Source of the DNA: Paenibacillus caui
Lineage (GTDB): Bacteria; Bacillota; Bacilli; Paenibacillales; Paenibacillaceae
DNA length: 64,000 nt
NCBI RefSeq assembly: GCF_019904135.1
Contig: NZ_JAIOGQ010000023.1
Span: 1-64,000 of the forward strand
Direction of reading: 5' to 3'
The translations under genes and the position numbers were made by a program. Positions 1 to 8,469 of this stretch are shown piece after piece (position 1 is the stretch's first letter; each line of letters starts with the position of its first letter). A model generated the notes under the pieces. The model did not search any database. It saw nothing but the letters and a program-made list of their open reading frames with translations, and was not told the origin of the DNA.

Positions 1-125
1 AACTTGGGCTAAAGACACTCTTGTGATCTGCATGCACATGAATGACGAACATCGGAAAGCCGTATGAGGGAAAACCTCACGTACGGTTTGATGAGGAGGG
101 GCAGAATTTTCTGCCCTTTACTCTA
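1..125 (+). mobile_element. Group II intron, 3' end (domains V and VI), left part outside window
   Basis: Positions 57-89 form the short catalytic hairpin typical of group II intron domain V: an AGC triad at 58-60, complementary arms (AGCCGTA with TACGGTT), and a GAAA-containing loop near 70-74. Positions 93-123 form a domain VI-like hairpin (GGGCAGAA with TTCTGCCC, outer GAG with CTC) with an unpaired A at 120 that fits the branch point. The 3' splice boundary is therefore near 125, about 50 bases before the transporter start. The reverse transcriptase normally encoded inside such introns would lie to the left and cannot be seen. The class is not certain, although the sequence resembles bacterial introns common in Bacillales. 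Confidence 0.8.
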
Positions 126-173
126 GCAGGAATAGAATGAGGAAAAAATGTCTTCCGTACGGGAGGGATGCGC

Positions 174-1490
174 ATGGAGCGCAAATGGATCAATTCGCCG
201 TATACGTACGCGCTCGGCATGTTTGCCATGATGGTTCCGAGTCAGGCCTTCAGTTCGTTCTACAGTTATTTTTATGTGGAAAAGCTTGGCCTCGGGATCG
301 GGCTCGCCACGATTGCACGCACGATTTTTCTAATTTGGGATGCCGTCAACAATCCGCTGTTCGGTTACTGGTCGGACCGTACAAGCTCGCGTTACGGAAG
401 GCGCAGGCCCTGGGTATTTGGTTCAATACCGCTGTTTATGCTCGCGTTCGTGTTCGTCTTTTCCCCTCCCGGCGGATTATTGGATAATGGATTGTTTATA
501 TGGTTCCTCACCTCGCTTATTGTCTTCGAAGCGGTCGCGACCGTGATCTGGGTCAACTATGGCGCGCTGTTCCCGGAGCTGTTCCGGGGAGACCGCATTC
601 GCGCGAAGGCGTCCGCTATACAACAGGGTTTTCAGGTGGTGGCGCTGCTCATCGGTACCGCCCTTACTCCTCTCATTTTCGCAGCCGTGGGCTTTTCTAA
701 CATGTCCATCATTTACGGCTGTGTGTTCGGGGTCTGCATGGTGCTTTGCATGAAGAGTGTCAGGGAGAAGAAGGAGACTCATCCCGCGGAGCCGCTGAAG
801 TTTGCGGCCTCATTCCGCGAAACGCTCAGGAACAAAAAATTTTGGGTGTTCAACATCGCCAACTCTTTTGCGCAGACTGTAAACGGGCTTGTTAGCTCAA
901 TCATCCCTTTTTACGCCAAATATGTGCTCCATATTTCAGAGCGGCAGGTAACGATCCTGCTGGCATCGGTCTTCGTTTCGGTTATTCCGCTCGTGTTCCT
1001 ATGGTACCTGATGATCCGCAGGATGGACGGAGTCAAGGCTTGGCGTCTGTCCCTGATCCTGTATGGCCTTTCTGTCATTCCACTCTGGTTCGGCTCGGGT
1101 CTGATCAGCGGCGTTGCCGCCGGAATCGTGGTAGGCTTTGGACTCGCGGGTTTTCTAGTAACACCTCTGGTTGTAAGCGGCAAAATCATTGATGAGGATG
1201 CCCTGCTGACCGGGCAGCGCAGAGAGGGCATCTACACGTCGGTAAGCGGTTTTATTACGCGTTCGAGCGGTCTGATTTCGGCCTTGGCTTTTTATTGTGT
1301 CGGCCTTATATTCGGTTATGAGAGCGGGGATCAGCCCGGTGCCGATCCGGAAGCTACGTTCCGCTATCTGATCAGCTTCGTACCGTTCTGTCTGCTGGCC
1401 ATTTCGGTCGTATTATCCTACACCATAAAATTTCAATTTATTGAAGCCCCCAAAGGAGGGCTGGACCATGGCGAAAAAACTGATTATTAA
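174..1490 (+). CDS. GPH-type MFS sugar transporter
   Basis: A polytopic membrane protein of 438 residues with about 12 hydrophobic segments. The region around residues 60-80 carries the loop motif FGYWSDRTSSRYGRRRPW between helices 2 and 3, typical of the glycoside-pentoside-hexuronide:cation symporters (MelB-like). ATG codons occur at 168 and 174. The GGGAGG at 161-166 is too close to the first but well spaced for the second, so 174 is chosen. It overlaps the start of the ChbG/YdjC gene, so the two are co-transcribed and presumably handle one sugar. The substrate is unknown. A group II intron ends just upstream and may have displaced the original promoter. Confidence 0.85.
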   Translation: MERKWINSPYTYALGMFAMMVPSQAFSSFYSYFYVEKLGLGIGLATIARTIFLIWDAVNNPLFGYWSDRTSSRYGRRRPWVFGSIPLFMLAFVFVFSPPGGLLDNGLFIWFLTSLIVFEAVATVIWVNYGALFPELFRGDRIRAKASAIQQGFQVVALLIGTALTPLIFAAVGFSNMSIIYGCVFGVCMVLCMKSVREKKETHPAEPLKFAASFRETLRNKKFWVFNIANSFAQTVNGLVSSIIPFYAKYVLHISERQVTILLASVFVSVIPLVFLWYLMIRRMDGVKAWRLSLILYGLSVIPLWFGSGLISGVAAGIVVGFGLAGFLVTPLVVSGKIIDEDALLTGQRREGIYTSVSGFITRSSGLISALAFYCVGLIFGYESGDQPGADPEATFRYLISFVPFCLLAISVVLSYTIKFQFIEAPKGGLDHGEKTDY

Positions 1491-2379
1491 TTGTGACGAT
1501 TTCGGACAAAGTCCGGCCATGAACCGGGCGATTATGCATTTGCTCGAGGAGGAGCGGGTTTCGTCGGCTACGATCATGACGGTGGCTCCCGGTTTTGAGG
1601 AAGCCGCAGCCTGGAGTGCGCGCAGGAATCAGCCGAATATCGGACTGCACCTGACGATGACGAGCGAGTTCGAAGCGCTGCGCTGGAGCAGCCTGACGGG
1701 TCTATCGTCGCTGCATGACGCAGAGGGCAGGCAGTACAGGACGGTCAGAGAGTTTGAGCTTGGTGCGCGGACGCAGGAGGTAGTAAAGGAGATGGATGCG
1801 CAGTACGAACAGGCTATGAAAGCGGGGGTTCGAGTCAGCCATGTCGATAATCACATGGGCAGCCTCTACGGGATGGAAACGGGCCGCAGTCTCCTGCCGC
1901 AGATGCTGTGGAGGATTTCGCGCTGGAAGCTGCCAGCAAGACTGTTTCGATATATCCATCCTGAGGATCCGCTGCTTGGCTCGCTCGGAGACATCGAACG
2001 TTCGGTTGCCCGGGCAGCGTTGCTGGCGGACGCGCTTGGCGTGCCGATTCCCGATTATTTGCTGTCCCACCCGTTCGCCGTTCAGGAAGGGGAGACCTAT
2101 GACAGCTTCAAACAGTCGATCCTGAGCAAGCTCTACAGCCTGCCGGAGGGCGTTAGCGAGACTTATTTCCACCCGGGAGCGGAGGACCCATGGATGCGGG
2201 CGCATATCCCGAATTGGAAGAAGCGCGTGTGGGAGTACAATCTTCTTCGGGACGATGATTTCGCCTATGCCATGCGGGATGCCTGTGTCGAACTGATCCG
2301 GTACCGGTATGTCCAGGACAACCTCCGGCGCCCGCGGCTGAAGTCGGCCTTTCGGCTGCTGCGCCGCGAGCTGGATTAG
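1468..2379 (+). CDS. ChbG/YdjC-family carbohydrate deacetylase
   Basis: A protein of 303 residues of the YdjC-like polysaccharide deacetylase family, whose studied members (ChbG) remove an acetyl group from N-acetylated di-sugars in the cytoplasm. Metal-ligand motifs are visible: NCDDFG at residues 8-13, a histidine in GLHLT near 61, and HVDNH at 125-129. The start is the ATG at 1468, seven bases after AAAGGAGGG. It lies inside the last codons of the transporter gene (23-bp overlap), showing translational coupling. An imported acetylated saccharide is a reasonable guess at the substrate. Positions 2380-2512 downstream hold no recognisable gene. Confidence 0.85.
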   Translation: MAKKLIINCDDFGQSPAMNRAIMHLLEEERVSSATIMTVAPGFEEAAAWSARRNQPNIGLHLTMTSEFEALRWSSLTGLSSLHDAEGRQYRTVREFELGARTQEVVKEMDAQYEQAMKAGVRVSHVDNHMGSLYGMETGRSLLPQMLWRISRWKLPARLFRYIHPEDPLLGSLGDIERSVARAALLADALGVPIPDYLLSHPFAVQEGETYDSFKQSILSKLYSLPEGVSETYFHPGAEDPWMRAHIPNWKKRVWEYNLLRDDDFAYAMRDACVELIRYRYVQDNLRRPRLKSAFRLLRRELD

Positions 2380-2512
2380 GCAAAGAGGAGTACGAGTCCA
2401 AGCTGCGAAGCAGCTATGTCGATCTGAGGAAGGCATTCACAAAGTGCGATGGCTCAAGCGATTTCGGTGGAACAGATCGGGGCGGCAGCCTTGTTTCATA
2501 GATAGAGTGAAA

Positions 2513-2550
2513 GTCTGGCGGAAGCGTAAGTGGCGCCAGACCTCTTTTTC
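2513..2550 (+). terminator. Terminator after the sugar transporter/deacetylase pair
   Basis: GTCTGGCG at 2513-2520 pairs with CGCCAGAC at 2534-2541, followed by CTCTTTTTC. It ends the left-edge operon just before the convergent ytvI gene. Confidence 0.75.
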
Positions 2551-2568
2551 TATCAGCAGTGGATCCTA

Positions 2569-3687
2569 CTATCGCAGTCTTCCGTTCATGATGTAGTTTC
2601 GCAATTGTCCGAACACGCCGGTCTTATAAATCGCCGAGATGACAACAAATGTAACCGGACCAATGATCAGACCAAGCACGCCAAACAGCTTTAGTCCGAC
2701 AAACATGCCGATCAGGGTTGACAGCGGGTCAAGGCCGACGCTTGTTGCAAGCACTTTCGGTTCAATCAGATGTCTGGCGACGGTTATAATTCCGTACAAA
2801 ATGAGAAGACCGATGCCCAGTCTCAAATCGCCGATCATAAATTGATAGATGATCCAGGGAACCATGACGGTGCCGACTCCGAGATAAGGCAGAAGATCGA
2901 CCAGCCCGATCAAAATCGCAAGCGTGAATGCCGAGTCTACCCTTAGAATCAGCAGCCCGATCAGCACGATAAAAGCGGTTATGGAAACCATGATAAACAA
3001 GGAGCGGAGATAGCCGAACAATGCTTTCTTAAGGCTGCTCCAGATTTCCACAGCGGTATTGCGAAGCGGAGCAGGGGCCCAATCGCTTAACCTCTGCATA
3101 TGCTTCTCCCAGTTTTTGCCGATGAAAAAGGTGGCCAGGATCGTTACGATCAGAATCAGCAAAAAATGAGGCAGCGACGTCAGGACGTTAACGATGGCGT
3201 TTAGAAAGTCCGAGACAAAATGAGTGACCACCGCGCTGAGGGTATCCGTCGTTTTGTTAATATTTTTATTGATCGTATCTTCGTATTTGGGATTGTTCTG
3301 AATGAACTTGTTGATTTCATGGACAAAATTCTGGATTCCGTCGCTGTTGGCCCAATTGATGAAGATGTCCCTCACCCGATTTACATAAGTGTCGAAGGAT
3401 TGCGTCAGGTGAATCACTTCCTTGACCATCCGGGTTACCGCGGCCGATAGGACAAGCACGGCGCCTCCGAAATAGACCAGCAAGCCTAACGTGACAGACA
3501 GCCATCTGGGAAGCTTCAGCCGGTTCTGCAAAAAGGCGACGAACGGCTTCATCGCATAGGCGATTAACCATGCAATCAGAAACGGATAAAGCAGCGGGAA
3601 CAGCAAGTAGATCCCAAGTATGACAAGTGCAATAGCGATTAGAACTCCTAAGCCGCGCAGTATGCGTTTTAAAATTATATTTTCCAC
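2569..3687 (-). CDS. ytvI: Sporulation integral membrane protein YtvI (AI-2E transporter family)
   Basis: A protein of 372 residues with about eight hydrophobic segments: a paired N-terminal block (residues 10-40), a segment near 65-85, and C-terminal clusters with the family-typical DLLPYLGVG and the LIEP...LDPLSTLIGM stretch. The length matches B. subtilis YtvI, and the position immediately upstream of and divergent from citZ is the same as there, which supports the name over a generic AI-2E exporter. On the minus strand, CATACTAT (3726-3733) resembles the -10 element of sigma-E promoters, but no convincing -35 was found. The molecular role is unknown. Confidence 0.85.
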   Translation of the reverse strand: MENIILKRILRGLGVLIAIALVILGIYLLFPLLYPFLIAWLIAYAMKPFVAFLQNRLKLPRWLSVTLGLLVYFGGAVLVLSAAVTRMVKEVIHLTQSFDTYVNRVRDIFINWANSDGIQNFVHEINKFIQNNPKYEDTINKNINKTTDTLSAVVTHFVSDFLNAIVNVLTSLPHFLLILIVTILATFFIGKNWEKHMQRLSDWAPAPLRNTAVEIWSSLKKALFGYLRSLFIMVSITAFIVLIGLLILRVDSAFTLAILIGLVDLLPYLGVGTVMVPWIIYQFMIGDLRLGIGLLILYGIITVARHLIEPKVLATSVGLDPLSTLIGMFVGLKLFGVLGLIIGPVTFVVISAIYKTGVFGQLRNYIMNGRLR

Positions 3688-3778
3688 AGAGTACCCTTCT
3701 TTCTATGGCTCCCAATCTATATATTATAGTATGAGGAAAAGCCTAAAAAAAGACAAACTGTGAGGAAAATCATTGACT

Positions 3779-3792
3779 TGTAACCGATTACA
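3779..3792. promoter_or_regulatory. cre site 1 (CcpA) upstream of citZ
   Basis: TGTAACCGATTACA matches the 14-base catabolite-responsive element consensus TGWAANCGNTNWCA at every position and is palindromic. It abuts a TTGACT hexamer (3773-3778) that could be a -35 element, so CcpA bound here would be expected to repress citZ. CcpA control of citZ is known in B. subtilis. Here the claim rests on the motif alone. Confidence 0.75.
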
Positions 3793-3794
3793 AA

Positions 3795-3824
3795 AAATTG
3801 TTTATGGTTATGATAAAACAATTT
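3795..3824. promoter_or_regulatory. Inverted repeat in the citZ upstream region
   Basis: AAATTGTTT (3795-3803) and AAACAATTT (3816-3824) form a 9-bp perfect inverted repeat around a 12-base centre containing a TATGAT hexamer. It may be an operator for a second regulator. CcpC acts on citZ in Bacillus, but the sequence does not clearly match its known box. Confidence 0.35.
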
Positions 3825-3981
3825 GATGCTGTTCTAAGCCCCCAAGTTGTTCCCATGCTTGAAAAAATCCAGTATGATGATAGAAGGTTTCACCGCATGT
3901 TAATTTTGTCTGACAATTTCATGAACAAAAGCTGAACAAACAGGCCTGTTTTGCTTATCAAACTCTTGAAATCTTAAAAAA

Positions 3982-3995
3982 TGTAAATGTTTTCA
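3982..3995. promoter_or_regulatory. cre-like site 2 upstream of citZ
   Basis: TGTAAATGTTTTCA matches the cre consensus with one change (T for the central C). It lies 43 bases before the citZ start, where bound CcpA could act as a roadblock. The rest of the 351-bp gap between ytvI and citZ shows only the two other sites listed. Confidence 0.5.
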
Positions 3996-4038
3996 TTTTG
4001 CTTGGGAACCCATTTCGTTAACAAAGGAGAGATGTATT

Positions 4039-5172
4039 ATGACAGCTACCAAGGGCCTTGAGGGCATTGTAGCGGCTGCTTCTTCTATCAGTTCGATTGA
4101 CGATGGCGTACTTGCTTATCGCGGAATTAATATCGACGACATGGCGGAACATGCTACTTTTGAAGAAACTGCGTTTCTGCTGTGGTACGGCCACTTGCCG
4201 ACTGCAGAAGAACTGGCAAAACTGAAGGAACAACTTAACCAGCATACGGCTGTTCCCGAAATCTTGCTTGAACAGCTGAAGCTTTATCCCAAGGATGCGA
4301 ATACGATGGCGGCTTTGCGAACTGCCGTATCAGCTCTTGCTTTGTACGATGAAACAACGAATGTCAATACCAGAGAAGCCAACCAACTTAAGGCGATCAA
4401 GCTTCAGGCCAAGCTGCCCACTTTGATCGCGGCTTTCTCCCGCATCCGTGAAGGCAAAGAGCCTGTGGCTCCGCTTAAAGGCGTTTCCATTGCTCATAAT
4501 TTCTTGTATATGCTTACCGGAGTGGAACCGGATCCTGCGGCTGCAAAGGCTTTGGATAAAGCACTTGTGCTGCATGCCGACCATGAGCTGAACGCGTCGA
4601 CTTTTTCGGCACGGGTCACGGTGGCAACGCTCTCGGATATTTATTCGGCGGTAACTTCCGCGATCGGGACTTTAAAGGGGCCTCTTCACGGCGGAGCCAA
4701 CGAAGCGGTTATGGATATGCTCATGGAAATCGGCACGGTTGAAAACGTGGAGCCTTATATTCAGCAGAAAATGAATAATAAAGACAAAATTATGGGGTTT
4801 GGCCACCGGGTATACAAGAACGGCGACCCCCGGGCGAAACATCTTCAGAAGATGTCGCGCCAGCTGAGTCTTCTGAAAGCGGACACGACGTTGTACGACA
4901 TTTCCGTGAAAGTGGAGAATCTAGTCTCTTCGCAGAAAGGCCTGAAGCCCAATGTCGATTTCTACTCGGCTTCGGTCTATACGCTTCTTGGGATCCCGAA
5001 GGACTTGTTCACGCCGATCTTTGCCGTAAGCCGCATGTCGGGGTGGACGGCCCACATTCTGGAGCAGCTTGACAACAATCGTATCATCCGTCCGCGTGCG
5101 GAATATACAGGGCCTTACAACCAGACATACATTCCGATTGATTTAAGGGCTAAGGATCAAATAACACAATGA
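4039..5172 (+). CDS. citZ: Citrate synthase
   Basis: A protein of 377 residues that condenses acetyl-CoA with oxaloacetate to citrate in the cytoplasm. The catalytic triad is visible: His217 (PLHGGANEAV), His256 (GFGHRVYKNGDPRAK) and Asp307 (KPNVDFYS). The length fits the short Gram-positive type II-like enzymes. The start follows AAAGGAGAG at good spacing. It heads the citZ-icd-mdh set on one strand and lies behind two cre sites, which suggests repression by preferred carbon sources. A hairpin (AAGCGC with GCGCTT, around 5220-5243) in the 159-bp gap before icd has no clear T-tract and may modulate read-through. Confidence 0.97.
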   Translation: MTATKGLEGIVAAASSISSIDDGVLAYRGINIDDMAEHATFEETAFLLWYGHLPTAEELAKLKEQLNQHTAVPEILLEQLKLYPKDANTMAALRTAVSALALYDETTNVNTREANQLKAIKLQAKLPTLIAAFSRIREGKEPVAPLKGVSIAHNFLYMLTGVEPDPAAAKALDKALVLHADHELNASTFSARVTVATLSDIYSAVTSAIGTLKGPLHGGANEAVMDMLMEIGTVENVEPYIQQKMNNKDKIMGFGHRVYKNGDPRAKHLQKMSRQLSLLKADTTLYDISVKVENLVSSQKGLKPNVDFYSASVYTLLGIPKDLFTPIFAVSRMSGWTAHILEQLDNNRIIRPRAEYTGPYNQTYIPIDLRAKDQITQ

Positions 5173-5331
5173 TTTATGTTACACTAATTTCAGCAATGGT
5201 GAAGAGGCGGCCTATGGCAAAAGCGCTTGCCTTTGGGCGCTTCTTCGCCGAACATTATATAGCTCGGAGCAGAGAGGGAATAAGCGCTTTGTCTTCTAGC
5301 AATAACCCATTACGAGGAGGAACTTGCAATC

Positions 5332-6627
5332 ATGCCAAAGCTGGAGAAATTCGACCTGCCTACAGAAGGGGACAAAATTGAAATCAAAGACGGTAAGCTT
5401 GTAGTGCCCAACCATCCTATCGTTCCGTTTATCGAAGGGGACGGGACGGGGCGCGATATTTGGAAAGCTTCCAAACGCGTGCTCGATGCAGCTGTTGAGA
5501 AAGCCTACGGCGGCGAGAAGAAAATTGCCTGGTACGAAGTATTTGCTGGTGAAAAAGCCTTCAATACATACGGGGAGTGGCTGCCGGGCGATACGCTGAC
5601 CGCGATTCGTGAGTATATCGTGGCCATCAAGGGGCCGCTTACGACGCCGATCGGCGGAGGGATCCGTTCCCTGAACGTCGCTCTGCGCCAGGAGCTGGAC
5701 CTTTACGTTTGCCTGCGCCCTGTACGTTATTTCAACGGTGTGCCTTCGCCGGTAAAACGTCCTGAGGATGTCGATATGGTCATTTTCCGCGAGAACACGG
5801 AAGATATTTATGCCGGTATTGAGTACAAGGAAGGCTCCGAGGAAGTGAAGAAGGTGCTGGCCTTCCTGCAGAACGAGATGTGCGTGAAGAAGATCCGCTT
5901 CCCGGAAACTTCCGGCATCGGGATCAAGCCTGTGTCCGAGGAAGGCTCCAAACGCCTCGTCCGGGCTGCCGTTGAATATGCGATCAAGCATGGCCGCAAG
6001 AGTGTAACGCTTGTTCACAAAGGCAACATTATGAAATTTACAGAAGGTGCCTTCAAGAACTGGGGCTATGAAGTCGCGGAGCAGGAGTTCGGCGATAAAG
6101 TATTTACCTGGGCCCAGTATGACCGGATCAAGGAAGAGTCCGGCGCGGATGCTGCGGATGCTGCGCAGGAAGCGGCTGAGAAGGAAGGCAAGATCATCAT
6201 TAAAGATGCGATTGCCGATATTGCCCTTCAGCAGGTGCTGACCCGTCCGAAAGACTTCGACGTTATTGCTACCCTGAACCTGAACGGCGACTATCTGTCC
6301 GACGCCCTGGCAGCGCAGGTGGGCGGGATCGGTATTGCACCGGGAGCCAATATCAACTATGTCACCGGTCATGCGATCTTTGAAGCAACGCACGGCACCG
6401 CTCCGAAATATGCGGACAAGGATGTCGTGAATCCGGGTTCGGTGATTCTGTCCGGCGTCATGATGCTGGAGCATCTCGGCTGGCAGGAAGCGGCTGATCT
6501 CATCTATAGAGGTTTGGAAACTTCCATTAACAACAAGACCGTTACCTATGACTTCGCTCGTCTTATGGAAGGCGCTAGCCAAGTTAAGTGTTCTGAATTC
6601 GCTGATGAAGTGATCAAAAACATGTAG
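5332..6627 (+). CDS. icd: Isocitrate dehydrogenase (NADP-dependent)
   Basis: A protein of 431 residues that oxidatively decarboxylates isocitrate to 2-oxoglutarate. The substrate-binding serine and arginines lie in [12 protein letters not shown] (Ser113, Arg119), the same register as the phosphorylatable Ser113 of E. coli. [14 protein letters not shown] carries the metal-binding aspartates, and [10 protein letters not shown] near the C-terminus is the NADP-binding loop. The start follows GAGGAGGAA. It is the second gene of the TCA block, 15 bp before mdh. A long open frame exists on the opposite strand but is a codon-bias shadow. Confidence 0.97.
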   Translation: MPKLEKFDLPTEGDKIEIKDGKLVVPNHPIVPFIEGDGTGRDIWKASKRVLDAAVEKAYGGEKKIAWYEVFAGEKAFNTYGEWLPGDTLTAIREYIVAIKGPLTTPIGGGIRSLNVALRQELDLYVCLRPVRYFNGVPSPVKRPEDVDMVIFRENTEDIYAGIEYKEGSEEVKKVLAFLQNEMCVKKIRFPETSGIGIKPVSEEGSKRLVRAAVEYAIKHGRKSVTLVHKGNIMKFTEGAFKNWGYEVAEQEFGDKVFTWAQYDRIKEESGADAADAAQEAAEKEGKIIIKDAIADIALQQVLTRPKDFDVIATLNLNGDYLSDALAAQVGGIGIAPGANINYVTGHAIFEATHGTAPKYADKDVVNPGSVILSGVMMLEHLGWQEAADLIYRGLETSINNKTVTYDFARLMEGASQVKCSEFADEVIKNM

Positions 6628-6641
6628 GAGGTTTTGATACC

Positions 6642-7583
6642 GTGGCAATTAAGCGTAGAAAAATTACAGTTGTTGGCGCCGGATTTACCGGCGCAACAAC
6701 GGCCTATATGCTGGCGCAAAAAGAGCTTGGCGATGTTGTTCTGCTGGATATCCCTAGCCTGGAGAATCCGACCAAAGGGAAAGCGTTGGATATGATTGAA
6801 GCAAGTCCGGTTCAGGGCTTCGACAGCAGCATCACGGGAACTTCCAGTTATGAAGATGCTGCGGGATCGGACCTGGTCATCATTACAGCCGGTATTGCGC
6901 GGAAGCCCGGCATGAGCCGTGATGATCTGGTAAACACGAATGCCGGTATTGTCCGCTCGGTTTGTGAAAATGTGAAGAAATATTGTCCTGACTCGATTGT
7001 CATTATTCTCAGTAATCCGGTTGATGCCATGACCTATGCGGCGTTTCACGCGCTCGGTTTTCCGAAAAATCGTGTCATCGGTCAATCCGGCGTGCTGGAC
7101 ACGGCACGTTACTGCACGTTTATTTCCCAGGAATTGAACGTTTCCGTAGAAGATGTTCGAGGCTTCGTCCTCGGCGGACATGGCGACGATATGGTGCCGC
7201 TTGTCCGTTACTCCAGCGTCGGCGGTATTCCGATCGAAACGCTGATTCCCAAGGATCGTATTGACGCAATCGTGCAGCGTACACGGGTTGGGGGCGGGGA
7301 GATTGTGAATCTGCTTGGTAATGGAAGCGCTTATTATGCTCCGGCCGCATCTTTGCTGCAAATGGCCGAAGCCATTTTGAAAGACAAGAAGCGCATCCTT
7401 CCGGTTATCGCCTTCCTAGAGGGTGAGTATGGTTACAATGACCTGTTTATGGGTGTCCCTGTAATTCTCGGCGGAGACGGTATTGAGAAAGTATTCGAGC
7501 TTGAACTGACCGCCGAGGAGAAAGCGGCTCTGGACAGATCGGCCGATTCCGTAAGAAATATTACCGCAGTTATTCAGGCTTGA
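6642..7583 (+). CDS. mdh: Malate dehydrogenase (lactate dehydrogenase-like type)
   Basis: A protein of 313 residues that interconverts malate and oxaloacetate with NAD. It has the dinucleotide fold motif [10 protein letters not shown] (residues 11-20), substrate-binding Arg87 and Arg93 ([11 protein letters not shown]), Asp153 (VLDTAR) and catalytic His180 (LGGHGDDMV). It starts with GTG at 6642. Its ribosome site TAGGAGGT includes the icd stop codon, so translation is coupled. A strong terminator follows, closing the citZ-icd-mdh unit. Confidence 0.97.
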   Translation: MAIKRRKITVVGAGFTGATTAYMLAQKELGDVVLLDIPSLENPTKGKALDMIEASPVQGFDSSITGTSSYEDAAGSDLVIITAGIARKPGMSRDDLVNTNAGIVRSVCENVKKYCPDSIVIILSNPVDAMTYAAFHALGFPKNRVIGQSGVLDTARYCTFISQELNVSVEDVRGFVLGGHGDDMVPLVRYSSVGGIPIETLIPKDRIDAIVQRTRVGGGEIVNLLGNGSAYYAPAASLLQMAEAILKDKKRILPVIAFLEGEYGYNDLFMGVPVILGGDGIEKVFELELTAEEKAALDRSADSVRNITAVIQA

Positions 7584-7611
7584 CCTTAGGAACTTTTATT
7601 TGAAAAGTAGA

Positions 7612-7654
7612 GGGAAAGACTTATGCTATCAGCATCTGTGTCTTTCCCTTTTTT
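7612..7654 (+). terminator. Terminator of the citZ-icd-mdh operon
   Basis: GGGAAAGAC (7612-7620) pairs with GTCTTTCCC (7640-7648), followed by six T. Confidence 0.9.
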
Positions 7655-7799
7655 CACGGATGATCCCGCTGTAATCGTATCGTATAAGCTACAGTGCAAC
7701 CGTTGCCTGCTGTTGTTTGCGCCTCGGCAGCTTGGCAGGAGGACAAGGTTATCGTTATAATGAATGGGAATGATTGATTTGAAAGGGAGAAGGTAAATC

Positions 7800-8222
7800 A
7801 TGTACAAATTTATTCTGTTTCTGCATATTCTGGGCGCATTGTCGCTTGGCTTCTATCTGGTTCTGCCTTTTGTAGCCGGCGGTATTGCCCGTCTGTCTGC
7901 GGCTGCCCGCGAAGGAATGCTGTCTGCGGTTGGTTCGCTTAACCGGTATGCTCAATACGGTCTTGTTTTGCAGCTGCTGACAGGAATATATCTGGTTATA
8001 AAAGGGGAATATACGGTTCTCTGGACGATTGTCGTAACCGTCCTTTTCCTGCTGGCTGGCGCACTTAGCGGCATGCTTGGCAAACCGCTCCGTCTGGCGA
8101 AAGAGGCAAGCGGGAAATCCGATTCGGGTGCTCCTTTAAGCAAAATCCGCAGCTACAGCTCATTGCTTGCCCTTACAGTACTTGTACTGACGTTCTTTAT
8201 GATTTACCGTCACATCATTTAA
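7800..8222 (+). CDS. Small four-helix membrane protein of unknown function
   Basis: A protein of 140 residues with four predicted membrane helices (about residues 4-28, 50-68, 73-92 and 118-138) and an early histidine in FLHILGALS. This arrangement recalls the DUF2269/CopD-like family of small membrane proteins, which sometimes bind heme or copper, but that match was not verified. The start follows GGGAGAAGG. It is monocistronic, between two terminators. No function is assigned. Confidence 0.65.
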   Translation: MYKFILFLHILGALSLGFYLVLPFVAGGIARLSAAAREGMLSAVGSLNRYAQYGLVLQLLTGIYLVIKGEYTVLWTIVVTVLFLLAGALSGMLGKPLRLAKEASGKSDSGAPLSKIRSYSSLLALTVLVLTFFMIYRHII

Positions 8223-8285
8223 CAGGCCAGCTCCCACACCAATCGTATGCTGCGGGCCAGTTACAGCTTAAGCGGCAAAATATCA

Positions 8286-8338
8286 AAATCTCCGCTAGGC
8301 CAGCGCTCTCCCCCGAGTCTGCGACGCGGAGATTTTTT
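8286..8338 (+). terminator. Terminator after the four-helix membrane protein
   Basis: AAATCTCCGC (8286-8295) pairs with GCGGAGATTT (8326-8335), and the T-tract runs to 8338. The 40-base loop contains further pairing potential. Confidence 0.8.
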
Positions 8339-8469
8339 GCGTCTGCGGGGCATGTGGCAAGTGATATAGGGGCTTTCAATCAGGGGGAAATTAGCATAAG
8401 TGGCGTGGTTTAGGTCATCCTAAGCGTGATAAACATTCCATCTTTGATTGAAAGGAAGGAGTTTGCCTT

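Noticed and set aside
137-487. Open frame of 116 codons overlapping the first transporter
   Set aside because: Another frame of a clear membrane transporter; no family resemblance and no suitable ribosome site.
5169-5381. Open frame of 70 codons between citZ and icd
   Set aside because: Overlaps the start of icd, lacks a ribosome site and has no protein-like features.
5296-6648. Long open frame of 450 codons antisense to icd
   Set aside because: Composition is typical of a shadow of a strongly biased coding strand. It has no ribosome site, and icd on the other strand is unmistakable.
8409-8430. GTTTAG...GATAAA as a sigma-B promoter before the stress-type SDR
   Set aside because: The -10 half matches GGGTAT poorly; not strong enough to list.
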